64,000 bases of DNA, taken from positions 1-64,000 of the forward strand of contig JBMNGH010000010.1 of NCBI GenBank assembly GCA_050949725.1. Reading direction: 5' to 3'. Below are positions 52,980-61,837 of this stretch, one piece after another. The DNA is from JBMNGH01 sp050949725 (GTDB lineage: Bacteria; Bacillota; Thermosediminibacteria; Thermosediminibacterales; Tepidanaerobacteraceae). A program made the translations under genes and the position numbers. The notes beneath the pieces were generated by a model. It had not been told where the DNA came from, did not search any database, and was given only the letters and a program-made list of their open reading frames with translations. Positions within the stretch are counted from its first letter, which is position 1; the number at the start of each line of letters is the position of its first letter.

Positions 52980-53126
52980 TCACCTTTTCAGGGCTTCGAT
53001 CACCCGTGATAGCTCATTTATGCTGTTGGTGAGGCTTTCCATTTTGGATTCAAAGCGGACAAGCAGATAGATTGAAACCGCAATCGGGAAGCCCACATTA
53101 GCAATCTGAGCAGTAAGCTCCTCCAT
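52980..53126 (-). CDS. yvrJ: YvrJ family small membrane protein
   Basis: 48 residues: MEELTAQIANVGFPIAVSI, a short transmembrane helix reaching YLLV, then an amphipathic helix ESLTNSINELSRVIEALKR. The sequence matches the YvrJ family well. The start has an AAAGGAGGGTG site. It is the third gene of a conserved trio with DUF2922 and DUF1659, 60 bases downstream of the former. Function is unknown; the small size and fixed company suggest a membrane accessory to the other two. Confidence 0.85.
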   Translation of the reverse strand: MEELTAQIANVGFPIAVSIYLLVRFESKMESLTNSINELSRVIEALKR

Positions 53127-53186
53127 GAACACCCTCCTTTCAAAGGATAGGCCGGGTGCTTACAGCATCCGGCCCGGTTATCTTTA

Positions 53187-53411
53187 TCATTCTTCTTTCG
53201 GGACTATTTCAACAACTTCTCTCGTGATTATCCTTGCGCTTACAGCTTTTATCAATTCACCGCCGGTTGTATCGAAGATATTGCTGGATACAATTGTGTT
53301 CATCGCACTCTCGACATCTTCCCGTGTGATATCTTCTTTAGGGTCTGATACAGATATTCGTGAGTTTTTTCCCGCGGCATTTAGGAAAATCATCTCAAGG
53401 GTTTTTTCCAT
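53187..53411 (-). CDS. DUF2922 family protein
   Basis: 74 residues: LEMIFLNAAGKNSRISVSDPKEDITREDVESAMNTIVSS, with the VSARIITREVVEIV ending, as in DUF2922. It is a small beta/alpha cytosolic protein found in most endospore formers next to DUF1659 and YvrJ. The start has a GGAGGTG site. No biochemical role is known to me. Confidence 0.85.
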   Translation of the reverse strand: MEKTLEMIFLNAAGKNSRISVSDPKEDITREDVESAMNTIVSSNIFDTTGGELIKAVSARIITREVVEIVPKEE

Positions 53412-53460
53412 ATACTTTCACCTCCGGTTTCTTAATATGTCCAAATCCAAACAAAATTGT

Positions 53461-53685
53461 CTAAGTCTCGATCAATTCAGATACAAGCACGCGCTTAACT
53501 GCATTGGCAGGATGAATCTGCAGGCCGATGAGCTGCTGTGCCACACTCATCACATCCTCATCTGCCGCATCGGTTTTGACGCCCCTGAAAGATCTCGTCC
53601 TAAATATAGGCTTGTCATCTTCGTCGACCCCTGTTTGAAAGACCAATTGCAGCGTCGAATCGACAGGTGTGCTTACAACAGGCAT
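53461..53685 (-). CDS. DUF1659 family protein
   Basis: 74 residues: STPVDSTLQLVFQTGVDEDDKPIFRTRSF and AADEDVMSVAQQLIGLQ, diagnostic of DUF1659. It is the first gene of the DUF1659-DUF2922-YvrJ set, with a GGGGAGGTG site. The DUF2922 partner follows 49 bases later. Function is unknown; conservation across spore formers suggests a general role. Confidence 0.85.
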   Translation of the reverse strand: MPVVSTPVDSTLQLVFQTGVDEDDKPIFRTRSFRGVKTDAADEDVMSVAQQLIGLQIHPANAVKRVLVSELIET

Positions 53686-54127
53686 GTTTTCACCTCCCCT
53701 TCAATTTTTCATCTCCATTATAGACCCGGCAGAAAAAAATAAAAAAAGATGACTCAGGCCAACTCACAGCCGACCTGGTGCAATTCAACGACGACTTGCA
53801 GCAAGTCGGCTAATTTTTACCGAAAAAAAGCCAAAAAGTTAATGGAAAAATAGCCCAGTTGGGACAAGTCATTGAGTTTAAATGCAGCCGAACGATGGTT
53901 AAGTTGTGAAAAAGCTTAAGGAGAGCTGCAAACCGAACAACATACCTTACTATTTAACGTTCAGTCAAAAAACCACAAAGCCCGAAGCATCAAATAAGCG
54001 GCATATCCTCAACTTTTGTGACAACGATTCCGTTTTTTTAGACAAAAATCCCATAGAAGAAGGAAATTTATACTTTTTGTAGAATTAGATACAAAATAAG
54101 TGTATAATTGAAAAAAGAGGTTGTTGT
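53686..54127. other. gene-free divergent spacer
   Basis: About 440 bases between the DUF1659 start and the LoaP start, transcribed apart. It contains GACGACTTGCAGCAAGTCGG, a small palindrome near 53790-53810, and a -10-like TATAAT at 54103-54108 close to the LoaP start. No gene was found. Confidence 0.4.
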
Positions 54128-54643
54128 GTGTTGAAAAAGTGGTTTGTGATATACACACTGACAGGCAATGAAGATAGGGTAAAGAAGTTGATTTCAACAA
54201 TATATCCCCGTGAAGAAGTAAAACCCTTAGTACCGTCAAGACGCCTCAAAGAGATCAAACAGGGTGTTGAGACAGTAAAGACGCGCACCATGTTTCCCGG
54301 CTACGTCTTTATAGAGACAAACCTGAGTAATGAGCTTTATCGAAGCATGATGCGGATACCGAGCATAGTAAAGCTATTGAAGGTAGACAGCGAACCGGTC
54401 CCCGTCCCCGACGAGGAGATGCACCCCATACTTAAGCTAACAGCAGATTCCGAGATAATAGGATTTTCAAAGGGGATCAGGATTGGGACAAAGGTGAAGA
54501 TAATAGACGGTCCTCTTAAATCTTTCGAGGGTCGGATTATCAGCATAGATGCCAGAAAGGGCAGGGCCAAGGTCTGCCTTGACCTTCTGGGAGAAGGAAA
54601 AAGGGTTGATCTTGGTTTGGTTGTGTTGAAAGATATTTGTTGA
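54128..54643 (+). CDS. loaP: LoaP-like NusG-family processive antiterminator
   Basis: 171 residues from GTG 54128. The NGN domain (KKWFVIYTLTGNEDRVKKLI ... TMFPGYVFIET) and the C-terminal KOW segment (IRIGTKVKIIDGPLKSFEG) make a NusG paralogue. A basic patch RRLKEIKQGVETVKTR sits where LoaP differs from NusG. LoaP proteins bind a leader RNA hairpin and RNA polymerase so that transcription runs through terminators of long polysaccharide or antibiotic operons. The next genes form such an operon after a 240-base leader. Housekeeping NusG would lie beside secE and rplK, which are absent here. Confidence 0.88.
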   Translation: MLKKWFVIYTLTGNEDRVKKLISTIYPREEVKPLVPSRRLKEIKQGVETVKTRTMFPGYVFIETNLSNELYRSMMRIPSIVKLLKVDSEPVPVPDEEMHPILKLTADSEIIGFSKGIRIGTKVKIIDGPLKSFEGRIISIDARKGRAKVCLDLLGEGKRVDLGLVVLKDIC

Positions 54644-54712
54644 CAATAAGAAATAATTGATACAGTTTAATTTATTTACCAAGATTGTATTAAACATATT
54701 TGTTGACATATA

Positions 54713-54742
54713 CCCATGAGGTCGTTTCGGCGCCCTTGGGTA
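54713..54742 (+). promoter_or_regulatory. leader hairpin, candidate LoaP-responsive element
   Basis: Arms ACCCATGAGG and CCCTTGGGT around TCGTTTCGGCG in the leader between loaP and cpsB. LoaP is known to need a dyad RNA hairpin in its target leader; this is the only clear one here. The pairing has mismatches, so the assignment is inference. Confidence 0.35.
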
Positions 54743-54884
54743 AGAAAATAAATGATTTTCAACAAGCTGATTTTTTTTAATATGAAATTAGCCATGGGAG
54801 AAGTGCAGCCTATTTTAATGTAAAAACTTTCCAACAACTGACAGAGATTAAGGGGTATAGGGGGCAAGACAAGGAGGAGGAAAA

Positions 54885-55697
54885 TTGATAGATATTCACA
54901 GTCATATTTTGCCGGGCCTTGACGATGGCTCCCCTGACATGGAAACATCTATTAAAATGGCCAGGATAGCCATATCAGAAGGAATAACGAAAATGATCGC
55001 AACCCCGCATTTTATAGAAGACGACAAGGAACTGGACAGGGGCGAGGTCATCGACAAGGTGAAACAGCTAAATTTGGAATTTAGCGAGAGAAATCTTGAT
55101 CTTGAGATATTTCCCGGCGAAGAAGTTTTCTTGACCCCAAACATTGTGAGACTTTATGAAGAAGGCAAGATAATAACACTGTGTGATCAGAACAAATACG
55201 TACTAGTAGAACTACCACTCATGAGCCTTCCGACGTATTGCATGGACATAATTTACTCGTTTAAACTCAAAGGCATTACTGTTATAATAGCCCATCCTGA
55301 GAGAAATAGGGAAATTGCAAGAGATCAAGAACTGTTAAAAGAATTTATTAAAATTGGGGCACTTGTGCAGGTCAACTCTCTCAGTTTAACAGGGGTTTTC
55401 GGGAGAAAGGCCAAGTATGCGGCTGAAAAGATTGTCCGGTCGGGCATGACACACTTTATCGCCACAGACTGTCATACCGCAAGGTCCAGGTCACCCCGCA
55501 TCAAAAAGGCTTTAAACAATATCCCCCAGTCAGGTGCTAAGCTAATGCTGTTTGATAACCCAAACCGGGTTATCAAGGGGGAGGATATCGACAATTTTGA
55601 AGGAAGTTACAGTGGTAAAGGGATTAGCTTTTTTGAAAGGCTGGCTTTGTTTGGTGACAGCTTTAAGAGCATGAAGGAGGTAAAACATGAAATTTAG
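54885..55697 (+). CDS. cpsB: CpsB/YwqE-type tyrosine-protein phosphatase (PHP fold)
   Basis: 270 residues from TTG 54885 (AAGGAGGAGG site). PHP metal-site motifs are IDIHSHILPGLDDG, TPHF, HPERN and TDCHTAR. In capsule loci this manganese enzyme removes phosphate from the tyrosine tail of the CpsD/EpsB kinase, so it sets the chain-length control cycle with the CpsC/CpsD pair encoded 4 kb downstream. The C-terminal part (FFERLALFGDSFKSM) is typical. It overlaps the following SLH gene by 11 bases, showing tight coupling. Confidence 0.92.
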   Translation: MIDIHSHILPGLDDGSPDMETSIKMARIAISEGITKMIATPHFIEDDKELDRGEVIDKVKQLNLEFSERNLDLEIFPGEEVFLTPNIVRLYEEGKIITLCDQNKYVLVELPLMSLPTYCMDIIYSFKLKGITVIIAHPERNREIARDQELLKEFIKIGALVQVNSLSLTGVFGRKAKYAAEKIVRSGMTHFIATDCHTARSRSPRIKKALNNIPQSGAKLMLFDNPNRVIKGEDIDNFEGSYSGKGISFFERLALFGDSFKSMKEVKHEI

Positions 55698-56745
55698 AAC
55701 AAAGGCCGCGGCATTTATTTTTTGTGCGATTTTTATGCTTTGTGTTCTTCCGGTTCAAGCAATCGGATTCAACGAGGGGCTAATAGACATTGTATTTGAA
55801 AAACTGGCTTCCATGGATCCACAGACAAAGGATGATGCGGTCTCCCTATTAAAAGACTATTTCGTCTCAGATCAAAGTCTTGAGTACCTGAAGAACGATG
55901 TGCCCAGCATCCTGAGATTAGTTGTTGGAGAAGATTACGAAAATTGGCTTGCAGAAAAGGGGCTGACAGTCGAAAAGATAAGAGATGAGATCGACTGGTT
56001 GAAAAAATGGGACAAGCAAGACAGGATGAATATCCTTGACATGGCTAGAGATGGAGATAAAGAAGGTGTAAAAGAGCTGCTCGAAAAATATGAAAGCGTC
56101 AGGGGCGAAGACAGCACACCGGGAGGGCCAAGCGGCGATGTATCCGACAGAGACGATGAAGGCCTGCCCGAACAGCCTGTATTTGACGACATTCAGGACC
56201 ACTGGGCCAAACCCTACATTGAATTTATTAGTTTAAAAGGAATTGTAAAGGGCAAGGCAGAAGGCATCTTTGCACCTGAGGACAGGGTCACAAGGGCAGA
56301 GTTTACAGCAATGTTGGTCAGGCTCCTTGGGCTCGAACAAACCGAAAGCTCGGATTTAGAGCTTCCCTTCGCCGATGTATCTGAACAAGATTGGTTTTAC
56401 GGTGTTGTCAAAGCAGCGTACAACCATCAGCTCGCAAGAGGAAAAGGCGACATTTTTGATCCCCATGGGCTGATTACACGTGAGGAAATGGTAGTGCTCA
56501 TAACCCGAGCCGCTTCATTCAAAGGTAAATCAACATTAGTCGACAGCGTTGAGATAGAAAACCTGCTCTCGGCATTCAAAGATAGGGCTTTAATTTCCGA
56601 CTGGGCAAAGACGGACGTATGCGCAGCACTAAAGCTTGGCCTCGTGCACGGTATGTCACCTGACGAATTTGCCCCAAAAGCGACTGCCACAAGGGCTCAG
56701 GCGGCTACCACAATGTACAACCTTTATTCTGCGATTTACGAATAA
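55687..56745 (+). CDS. SLH-domain surface protein in the EPS operon
   Basis: 352 residues, ATG 55687 with an AAGGAGG site inside cpsB. The signal peptide ends near VQAIG. A helical N-terminal domain (residues 30-140: TKDDAVSLLKDYFVSDQSL; EKIRDEIDWLKKW) and a Gly/Asp linker precede three C-terminal SLH domains (about 165-215, 230-280, 295-350) with TRAEF, TREEM and TRAQA. The placing of SLH at the C-terminus suggests wall anchoring of the helical domain. It is translationally coupled to the phosphatase and so presumably made together with the polysaccharide. Confidence 0.9.
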   Translation: MKFRTKAAAFIFCAIFMLCVLPVQAIGFNEGLIDIVFEKLASMDPQTKDDAVSLLKDYFVSDQSLEYLKNDVPSILRLVVGEDYENWLAEKGLTVEKIRDEIDWLKKWDKQDRMNILDMARDGDKEGVKELLEKYESVRGEDSTPGGPSGDVSDRDDEGLPEQPVFDDIQDHWAKPYIEFISLKGIVKGKAEGIFAPEDRVTRAEFTAMLVRLLGLEQTESSDLELPFADVSEQDWFYGVVKAAYNHQLARGKGDIFDPHGLITREEMVVLITRAASFKGKSTLVDSVEIENLLSAFKDRALISDWAKTDVCAALKLGLVHGMSPDEFAPKATATRAQAATTMYNLYSAIYE

Positions 56746-56815
56746 GCCTGGCGGAAATAACACGTAAACCTAAACCATGATTTATGGAATTAAGAAAAAA
56801 GGAGGAGAAATTCCG

Positions 56816-58849
56816 ATGACCAAAAGGAAGATAGTGGCACTTATTGTTGCTATACTGCTCATGGCATTGCCACTCACACAAGTGATGGCAGATACAAGAT
56901 CAAACATAGAGGAAGCACTGATAGCATTTAAAGCCAGAACCAGCGATATAAGCGATCAACTACCTGACCTCATCGACATAGTAGAAAGGCTTCAAGGGAA
57001 AGGCGCATTGAGGGATGCGTTTGGATTGATTGCAGAAAATGAAGGATTACACTCGAGGTTTGGTAATATAACTGAAGAAAACATAAGAGAAGCGCTTGAA
57101 ATATTTAAAACAAGAAGATGGATTTAATGGTTCAAAGACTACCTGAACGATGAAGTCGAAGAATCCGAGTTTGTTTCATGGCTCGAAGATACATTCAATA
57201 TGATTGCTAAAGAAGACCAAGCACCTCTAAAAGCCTTAGACGCTAAAATAATAGAGAAATTCGGAAGCTGGAAGGAATGCCTAAAGCATATAAAGGCCCT
57301 TACTGACAGAGATGGAGTATTTACGAAAAATCTACAGTTTACGTACAACAGGACAAATAAGACCCTTGAAGTAGCGCCTAAGTCAGGCCTGCTTGCTGCG
57401 CTCAATGGATACATAGAAAATGATATGGACAACAAAATAGCCCCATTCACCAATGGCGAAATCGCCACATTGATAAGTGCGGGCAACGAAATCCTTGGCA
57501 AACTTTCCGGCGATGATGCCCTGACAGTAGCAGAGGCCATTGATGACCTGGGCTTCGATGTAAAACGTGTTCCGAGCCCACCCAGTGGCGGTGGCGGTGG
57601 CAAAGATACAGAGGAACCGGAAGAACCCGAGGTGCCCGAGGAACCCGAAGTAGTTGTGCCTGACGACCCCGAAGAACCGGTTTCAGTAAACATTCCCGCA
57701 AATTCCGCAAAGGTGGATGTAACAAACGGCAAGTCTGTAGTTACATTCGACGAAGATGTTGTCGAAGAAATGCTTCAGCTCATCTCAGAAGCAGAAGAAG
57801 AGGCTGAAGAAGAGCAGCCCATCGCTTTTACCATCGACCTGTCTGACAGTGATGAAATAACAGACGACGTCGAAGTGAATATCCCTGCAGAAGTCATTTC
57901 AGCTGCATTTGAAAAAGGCGCCACAGTGACCGTTGTGCTGAATGACGTAACTATAGATATCCCGGCAGATGCCATAACATATGGCGATGCTGAGACAATA
58001 AAGATAAACACTACAGCTTTAGATCCAAGAGAAGCACTTGAAGGAATATCTGATCTAGACGACATGAGCGCAATAGGGAACGTTCAGGAAATATTCATAA
58101 CCTCTAATGGAGAGCCCGTAGAGTTTAATGAAAACATTGCAATACGCTTCAACCTAAAAGGTGTAACAGCAAACATAGACATGCTAGGCATTTACTATGT
58201 GAACGAGGAAGAAAACACCATCGAGTTTGTCACCGGAAAAGTCGACAGACCGGGCCAGCAGATTACGGCCGTTGTGCCACACCTCAGCAAATACGTGCTG
58301 ATGGAATACGACAAGACTTTCGCAGATATCCAGCAGCACTGGGCGAAGAGCTACATCGAATCAATGGCATCAAAACATGTGCTGCACGGCAAGAGCGAGA
58401 CCGAGTTTGCCCCTCAAGACCCGATTACCAGGGCAGAATTTGCCAAAATCGTAGTAACCGCTATGGAACTTGATGTAAGACAATACCAGGGCGTATTCCA
58501 AGACGTTTCTGCTGATGACTGGTTTGCAGGCTACGTGCAGACAGCTTACGATTTAGGGCTGATCACCGGCAAGTCAGCTGGAGTATTCGACCCCAATGGC
58601 CCGATCACAAGGCAGGAAATGATGACCATAATAGGCAGGGCATTAGGAGAAGACACAAATAAAGATGCAGACCAGGTGTTGGCCCCATACAAAGATAGCG
58701 GCGATGTGGCCGAATACGCGAGAGAGCATGTTGCACTCCTCATAGAAAAAGCGTTTGTGGAAGGATATCCCGACATGACATTGAGACCTGCAGCAGAGAT
58801 AAGCAGAGCTGAAGCAGCAAAGATAATTTACTCCTTCTATAATTATTAA
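56816..58849 (+). pseudogene. SLH-domain surface protein interrupted by an in-frame TAA
   Basis: From ATG 56816 (GGAGGAG site) a signal peptide (ending VMA) and helical domain run 103 codons to TAA 57125-57127. The same frame continues without interruption (WFKDYLNDEVEESEF...) for 574 more codons to 58849. The second part has a Gly-rich turn and Pro/Glu repeat linker (EPEEPEVPEEPEVVVPDD), a ZU5-like beta region (VNIPANSAKVDV ... VPHLSKYVLME), and three C-terminal SLH domains with TRAEF, TRQEM and SRAEA. Whole length would be 677 residues. A single base change (AAA to TAA) could explain the stop. Without read-through only a short secreted peptide is made. Confidence 0.75.
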
Positions 58850-58870
58850 TACGAACAGACAAACAACTTA

Positions 58871-58892
58871 GGGGGCACTCCGGTGTGCCCCT
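58871..58892 (+). terminator. hairpin inside the EPS operon
   Basis: GGGGGCACTCC and GGTGTGCCCCT pair strongly, with only weak T content after. It lies between the SLH gene and the next gene, where a LoaP-modified polymerase would be expected to pass. It could be a pause or attenuation site. Confidence 0.5.
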
Positions 58893-58915
58893 CATTAATC
58901 GTCAAATAGAGGAGA

Positions 58916-59452
58916 TTGATTGTAATCATAAGCAGAAAACGCATTTATATTATCACCTTAATACTGTTTGTAATTATTGCCTTCGGATATTACATATTCA
59001 TAAACAAAGCATTTGATTTGGCTCAACACCTTCTGGAGGAAGGCTTTGTAGAACAGGTAGAAAAACCTGATAATACCGAGCCGACGCCTGAAAGCAGTGA
59101 AAGTCATGATATTGAAAATCTACCCGGAAGCGAACGTGGCAAACAAAAGCATGAAGAACCTGCCCGAGATCCCGCCGGAAGAGCTGAAAGGGTTGAAATA
59201 GATAATAGCGACAAAGACAAGGTTTACGATATAAGTGAAAGAATCAGTTTTGCGGACAAGAGGAGAATAATCCACCTTGTCTCAAAAAAGCTCTCTTCCC
59301 GAGATATAAATTACCTGCTTGGTCTTTTCAAGGGAGGGCTGACCCCACAGGAAAAGAAAAAAGCACTAGAGCTTGCCTTTGAACGTTTTACTCAACAAGA
59401 AATAAAGGAAATACAGGCATTATACAATAAATACAAAAAATATGTTGACTGA
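58916..59452 (+). CDS. membrane-anchored protein of unknown function
   Basis: 178 residues. The only start available near GAGGAG is TTG 58916, rather close, so initiation may be weak. A transmembrane helix (IITLILFVIIAFGYYIFI) is followed by an acidic, Pro/Glu-rich linker and a helical C-terminal domain (FADKRRIIHLVSKKLSSRD; LTPQEKKKALELAFERF; QQEIKEIQALYNKYKKY). No family is recognised. It overlaps the CpsC start by 11 bases and thus belongs to the same operon. It may be an accessory of polymer assembly. Confidence 0.6.
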   Translation: MIVIISRKRIYIITLILFVIIAFGYYIFINKAFDLAQHLLEEGFVEQVEKPDNTEPTPESSESHDIENLPGSERGKQKHEEPARDPAGRAERVEIDNSDKDKVYDISERISFADKRRIIHLVSKKLSSRDINYLLGLFKGGLTPQEKKKALELAFERFTQQEIKEIQALYNKYKKYVD

Positions 59453-60188
59453 AGGTGCGAAAAAATTGAACCAAAAAAAAGGGGCAGAAGAATTTTTCGA
59501 AGAGGAAATTTCGCTCAAAGAGATTTTTTCCGTTATTCGCAAGAGGATAAAGATAATACTCATAGTAGCTGTCATAGCAGTGATCATATCTGCCGTCTTC
59601 ACCTTTGCTGTTCTCAAGCCGGAATATGAGTCAAATACCACGCTTATGGTAGGAACTCCTGTGCACAGGGTGGCTGTTGGTGAAGCGGATCAAATAACAT
59701 ACCAGGAGGTCCAGACAAACAGGCTGCTTGTCTCAACGTATGGTGAAATAGCCAAAAGCCGGTCTGTCCTGGACAATGTCATAAAATCGCTCAACCTTGA
59801 GACAGGTACAGCCGAACTTCGCGAAAAAATTAATGTAAGTCTGGTTAAGGATACGGAAATCATCCGCATAAGCGTAACGGATAACGACCCTAAAATGGCT
59901 GCTGAGATAGCGAATGTGCTGGCAGAAGCCTTTTCACAACAGGTTGTCAAGATAATGAATATCGAAAACATCAAGGTGATAGATGAGGCTGTCCAACCCA
60001 TCAGCGCCGTGAGGCCAAGGCATAAGCTCAATCTTTCTATCGGCCTTGTGCTCGGCGTCATTATCGGTGTGTTTGCAGCATTTATCCTTGAGTTTTTCGA
60101 TACATCCATAAAATCTCCTGAAGATGTGGCGAAATATCTGGATCTACCAGTTATCGGCACAATACCCTATGTTCAAAAAGAAGGCTGA
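59442..60188 (+). CDS. cpsC: CpsC/Wzz-like chain-length regulator, kinase activator
   Basis: 248 residues with two transmembrane helices (about residues 36-58 and 200-222) flanking an extracellular Wzz domain (VLKPEYESNTTLMVGTP; ITYQEVQTNRLLVSTYGEI; RISVTDNDPKMAAEIANVL). The end KSPEDVAKYLDLPVIGTIPYV is the typical cytosolic tail that docks the BY-kinase. It is the adaptor for the CpsD kinase encoded 23 bases later and sets polymer length. It overlaps the previous gene by 11 bases. Confidence 0.92.
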   Translation: MLTEGAKKLNQKKGAEEFFEEEISLKEIFSVIRKRIKIILIVAVIAVIISAVFTFAVLKPEYESNTTLMVGTPVHRVAVGEADQITYQEVQTNRLLVSTYGEIAKSRSVLDNVIKSLNLETGTAELREKINVSLVKDTEIIRISVTDNDPKMAAEIANVLAEAFSQQVVKIMNIENIKVIDEAVQPISAVRPRHKLNLSIGLVLGVIIGVFAAFILEFFDTSIKSPEDVAKYLDLPVIGTIPYVQKEG

Positions 60189-60211
60189 TGAAGAAAGAGA
60201 GGTAAACATTC

Positions 60212-60940
60212 ATGGAACAAGACAAACTAGACAGACTGCAGAACCTGATGGTAGCTGATGACCCGAAATCAGCAGTATCTGAAGCCTTCCGAGTTCTGAG
60301 GACAAACCTCCAGTTTTCCAGTGTGGATAAGCAGCTGAAGATAATATCCGTAACGAGCAGTTACCCCGGAGAAGGCAAGACGACCATTTGTTCAAACCTT
60401 GCCGTCTCTGTTGCGAGCACGGGAAAAAAAGTGCTCCTGATAGATGCTGACTTGAGGAAACCGAGGATTCAGAAGGTGTTTTTACTTGAGAACTTCAAAG
60501 GTCTTTCAAACCTGTTGGCAGAAAAACTAAAGCTCCAATCGGTTGTCAACAACCTTGACATAGAAAATATGCATGTAATAACGAGCGGCCCCGTGCCGCC
60601 AAACCCTGCAGAGATGCTGGGTTCTGACAGGATGAAAGACTTTTTGAATGAAGCATCTTCCGCTTACGACGTAATTTTACTTGATGCCCCGCCTGTAAAC
60701 ACTGTTGCAGACGTATCAATACTGTCGTCCTATGTAGACGGTGTCATTCTCGTCGTCGAGGTTGGCACTACACCACGGGAGGCAGTAATGATAGCAAAGC
60801 AGCAGCTGGAGAAGGTGAATGCAAATATAATAGGCGTAGTCCTCAACAAGGTAGAACACCATGGAGCGGGTTACTATTACTACTACTATTACTACGACGA
60901 AGGTAGTAAAAAACAGCGCAGAAGAAAGCGCAGAGTGTAA
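60212..60940 (+). CDS. cpsD: CpsD/CapB-type bacterial tyrosine kinase
   Basis: 242 residues. Walker A SSYPGEGKTT (about 49-58), A' VLLIDADLRKPR and B ILLDAPP define the BY-kinase ATP site. The N-terminal EAFRVLRTNLQF helix is the interaction motif for ring formation. The C-terminus has a run of eight tyrosines (GAGYYYYYYYYDEG), the autophosphorylation cluster, followed by a basic tail. Phosphorylation cycles with CpsB control polysaccharide export. The start has a GAGAGG site. A complete kinase-adaptor-phosphatase set is present. Confidence 0.95.
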   Translation: MEQDKLDRLQNLMVADDPKSAVSEAFRVLRTNLQFSSVDKQLKIISVTSSYPGEGKTTICSNLAVSVASTGKKVLLIDADLRKPRIQKVFLLENFKGLSNLLAEKLKLQSVVNNLDIENMHVITSGPVPPNPAEMLGSDRMKDFLNEASSAYDVILLDAPPVNTVADVSILSSYVDGVILVVEVGTTPREAVMIAKQQLEKVNANIIGVVLNKVEHHGAGYYYYYYYYDEGSKKQRRRKRRV

Positions 60941-60991
60941 TTTTATAAGATTATAATGTGGACTAGAGAAAAATGGGGGTCAGAGGGGTAA

Positions 60992-61120
60992 ATGAATAGG
61001 TCTTTTTTGCGAAAGTTAATAATGGCTATAATAGATATAGCCATTATTAATATAGCTTTGCTTTTAGCATTTTACCTGCGGTTTGATGGTGCCGACAGGT
61101 ATGTTGTGCTGTACAATTAA
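60992..61120 (+). pseudogene. 5' fragment of a CapD/PglF-like nucleoside-diphosphate-sugar dehydratase
   Basis: 42 codons from ATG 60992 to TAA 61120: MNRSFLRKLIMAIIDIAII, then a transmembrane stretch NIALLLAFYLRF and DGADRYVVLYN. This is like the first membrane helix of polysaccharide epimerase/dehydratases of the CapD family (about 600 residues) with everything else missing. The sugar transferase gene starts 33 bases later. It is probably the scar of a deletion in the operon. Confidence 0.55.
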
Positions 61121-61153
61121 GAAAATAGCTTTTTTACTAGGGGGAAGAGATAA

Positions 61154-61822
61154 ATGCAAGAAAGGGCTGGGCTATTATCTTATGATGAAAAAGATGTTTG
61201 GATAAATACAAACATAAAAGTAAATAATCAAGAAACTAGAGTAGTAATATATGATGGTTTTAAAAGAATAATGGATATAGTTTTAGCACTTATAGGTTTA
61301 GTTGTAGGCATTCCACTAATTATCATATTCGGTATAGCCATAATGGTCGAGAGTCCTGGTGGAGTCTTTTACACTCAAGAAAGATTAGGGGAGAGAGGCA
61401 AAGTATTTAAAATTTATAAACTTCGCTCAATGGTATCAGATGCAGAGGAAAACGGCGCGCAGTGGGCCAAAGAGAATGATTCAAGAGTCACAAAAATTGG
61501 TAGATTAATCAGAAAGATGAGAATAGATGAAATTCCACAACTATTCAACGTGATTAAGGGAGATATGAGTATTGTTGGACCTAGACCGGAGAGGCCTATT
61601 TTTACTCAAAAATTCAATAAAGAAATTCCCGGTTTTATAAATCGATTACGAGTGAAACCGGGTATAACTGGTTGGGCCCAGGTTAACGGTGGTTATGATC
61701 TGACTGCAAAAGAAAAATACGAATTGGATATGTATTATATAGAAAACAAAGGTTTAAAACTTGATCTACTCATCATTCTTAAAACGATTAAAGTAGTTTT
61801 AACAGGTGATGGTGCAAGGTAA
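61154..61822 (+). CDS. undecaprenyl-phosphate sugar phosphotransferase (EPS priming)
   Basis: 222 residues. An N-terminal membrane segment (IMDIVLALIGLVVGIPLIIIF) is followed by the PNPT-type bacterial sugar transferase core: QERLGERGKVFKIYKLRSM, the catalytic Asp-Glu in RKMRIDEIPQLFNVIKGDMS, IVGPRPERP and LRVKPGITGWAQVNG. It transfers a sugar-1-phosphate from UDP-sugar to undecaprenyl phosphate, starting each repeat unit on the cytosolic face. The start follows GGGGGAAGAG. The sugar is not determined by sequence. Confidence 0.93.
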   Translation: MQERAGLLSYDEKDVWINTNIKVNNQETRVVIYDGFKRIMDIVLALIGLVVGIPLIIIFGIAIMVESPGGVFYTQERLGERGKVFKIYKLRSMVSDAEENGAQWAKENDSRVTKIGRLIRKMRIDEIPQLFNVIKGDMSIVGPRPERPIFTQKFNKEIPGFINRLRVKPGITGWAQVNGGYDLTAKEKYELDMYYIENKGLKLDLLIILKTIKVVLTGDGAR

Positions 61823-61837
61823 TAAGGAGTGATAAAA

